64,000 bases of DNA from SSF53 sp036170535 (GTDB taxonomy: Bacteria; Spirochaetota; Leptospiria; Leptospirales; Leptonemataceae): positions 1 to 64,000 of the forward strand of contig JAVHPJ010000231.1 of assembly GCA_036170535.1 (NCBI GenBank). Reading direction: 5' to 3'. The notes under the pieces are model-generated. The model was not told the DNA's origin. It saw nothing but the letters and a program-made list of their open reading frames with translations, and did no database searches. Below, in pieces: positions 63,482 to 64,000 of this stretch. Numbering within the stretch: position 1 is the stretch's first letter; each line of letters opens with the position of its first letter. A program made the translations under genes and the position numbers.

Positions 63482-64000
63482 ATGGCGTCAATGGCATGTC
63501 CAGGATTTTTTTACAATCCCCGCTTTCGCGCTGCGCTGGGCGCTGCGGTGGCAACCGGCCTGCTTGCAGCGGCGGCGCTGCTTGCGCAGCAGGAACGCGC
63601 GCGCCGACCCCAGTTTCAATGGCCGCTCATTAAGGGCGAGTTCCCGGAGGCGCGCGGCCTCACCTCAACCTTTGGCGAATCGCGTAATGATCGCTTTCAC
63701 AACGGCGTCGACATCGCCGGCAAAGGCGATGCGATTCGGCCTATGGCGGAAGGCGTCTTTCTATACAGTCGTTACGCCGGCGATGATCCCTTTGCGCCAA
63801 TGCCGGGTCCGGGCAATTCCGTGGTGATTTATCACGGCGACGGCTGGCTGAGCGGTTATTATCACCTGGAGCAATCGGAAGACCCGCCGCGCCGCGGCGT
63901 GGTCAAGCGCGACACGGTCATCGGCGTGGCGGGCAATACCGGTCACTCCGGCGGACCGCACCTGCACTTCTTTCTGGCCGATCGCTACGGTCTGCGCGTG
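63482..64000 (+). CDS. M23-family (LytM) peptidoglycan endopeptidase, 5' part
   Basis: The gene starts at ATG 63,482 (or 63,491) and runs off the right edge. A short signal/anchor (ALGAAVATGLLAAAALLA) precedes an M23 domain with HNGVD (zinc His and Asp), TGHSGG and HLHFFLAD (catalytic and zinc His), so the zinc site is complete. It hydrolyses peptide cross-links in peptidoglycan. GPGNSVVIYH and YYHLEQ are typical of the LytM fold. It is divergent from the sigma-like gene, whose longest possible start would overlap it. Confidence 0.85.
   Translation, partial: MASMACPGFFYNPRFRAALGAAVATGLLAAAALLAQQERARRPQFQWPLIKGEFPEARGLTSTFGESRNDRFHNGVDIAGKGDAIRPMAEGVFLYSRYAGDDPFAPMPGPGNSVVIYHGDGWLSGYYHLEQSEDPPRRGVVKRDTVIGVAGNTGHSGGPHLHFFLADRYGLRV

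Overview
This 64 kb, GC-rich (about 60 % by eye), densely coding bacterial window comes from a diderm aerobe. I see no rRNA, tRNA, CRISPR array, insertion sequence or prophage. The gene set fits a spirochaete of the Leptospirales type: an alternative complex III respiratory operon, many lipoproteins and TPR proteins, a bactofilin, DacA/CdaR, class III cyclase, LeuCD and an rpsU-yqeY-dnaG-rpoD operon. The lineage is inferred from gene content only; no marker gene was compared.

Layout. 1-3.8 kb (minus): clpB, cmoB and a cut-off trhO; the last two act in wobble-uridine modification of tRNA. 3.8-4.3 kb: intergenic region with a perfect 22-bp hairpin. 4.3-16.0 kb (plus): one respiratory operon, actABCDEF, a diheme cytochrome c lipoprotein, and a cbb3-like trio (CcoN-, CcoO-, CcoP-like), closed by a terminator. 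The CcoN-like subunit has lost nearly all heme and copper ligands. 16-23.5 kb: recJ broken by an in-frame amber codon, a lipoprotein form of YidD divergent from a TPR membrane protein, mtnB, and the overlapping set pdxB-queG-mutY. 23.7-31.1 kb: a membrane-tethered MutS-like ATPase coupled to ppx/gppA, facing dapA-dapB-dacA-cdaR-acpS, which joins lysine/peptidoglycan precursor synthesis, c-di-AMP synthesis and acyl-carrier activation.

31-42 kb: a WecA/MraY-type sugar-phosphate transferase, pdxA, bactofilin, two proteins without a recognised function, a soluble lytic transglycosylase, cysS-rlmB and a high-potential iron-sulfur protein (HiPIP), a possible electron acceptor for complex III. 42-50.4 kb: folD; a padR/CPBP-protease pair with twin palindromic operators; leuCD divergent from a LysR regulator; a membrane adenylate cyclase; a class D beta-lactamase-like lipoprotein; a hotdog thioesterase. 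50.4-55.1 kb (minus): rpsU-yqeY-dnaG-rpoD. 55.5-64 kb: a 72-residue protein, a helical protein of unknown function, a MerR-TPR fusion regulator, dnaE, a sigma-70-like factor with a long insert and its unknown partner, and a cut-off M23 peptidase.

The most unusual content is the complex III operon with its degenerate cbb3-like module. Next come the recJ amber codon, the lipoprotein YidD, the MerR-TPR protein, the split sigma factor and the large hairpin between clpB and actA.
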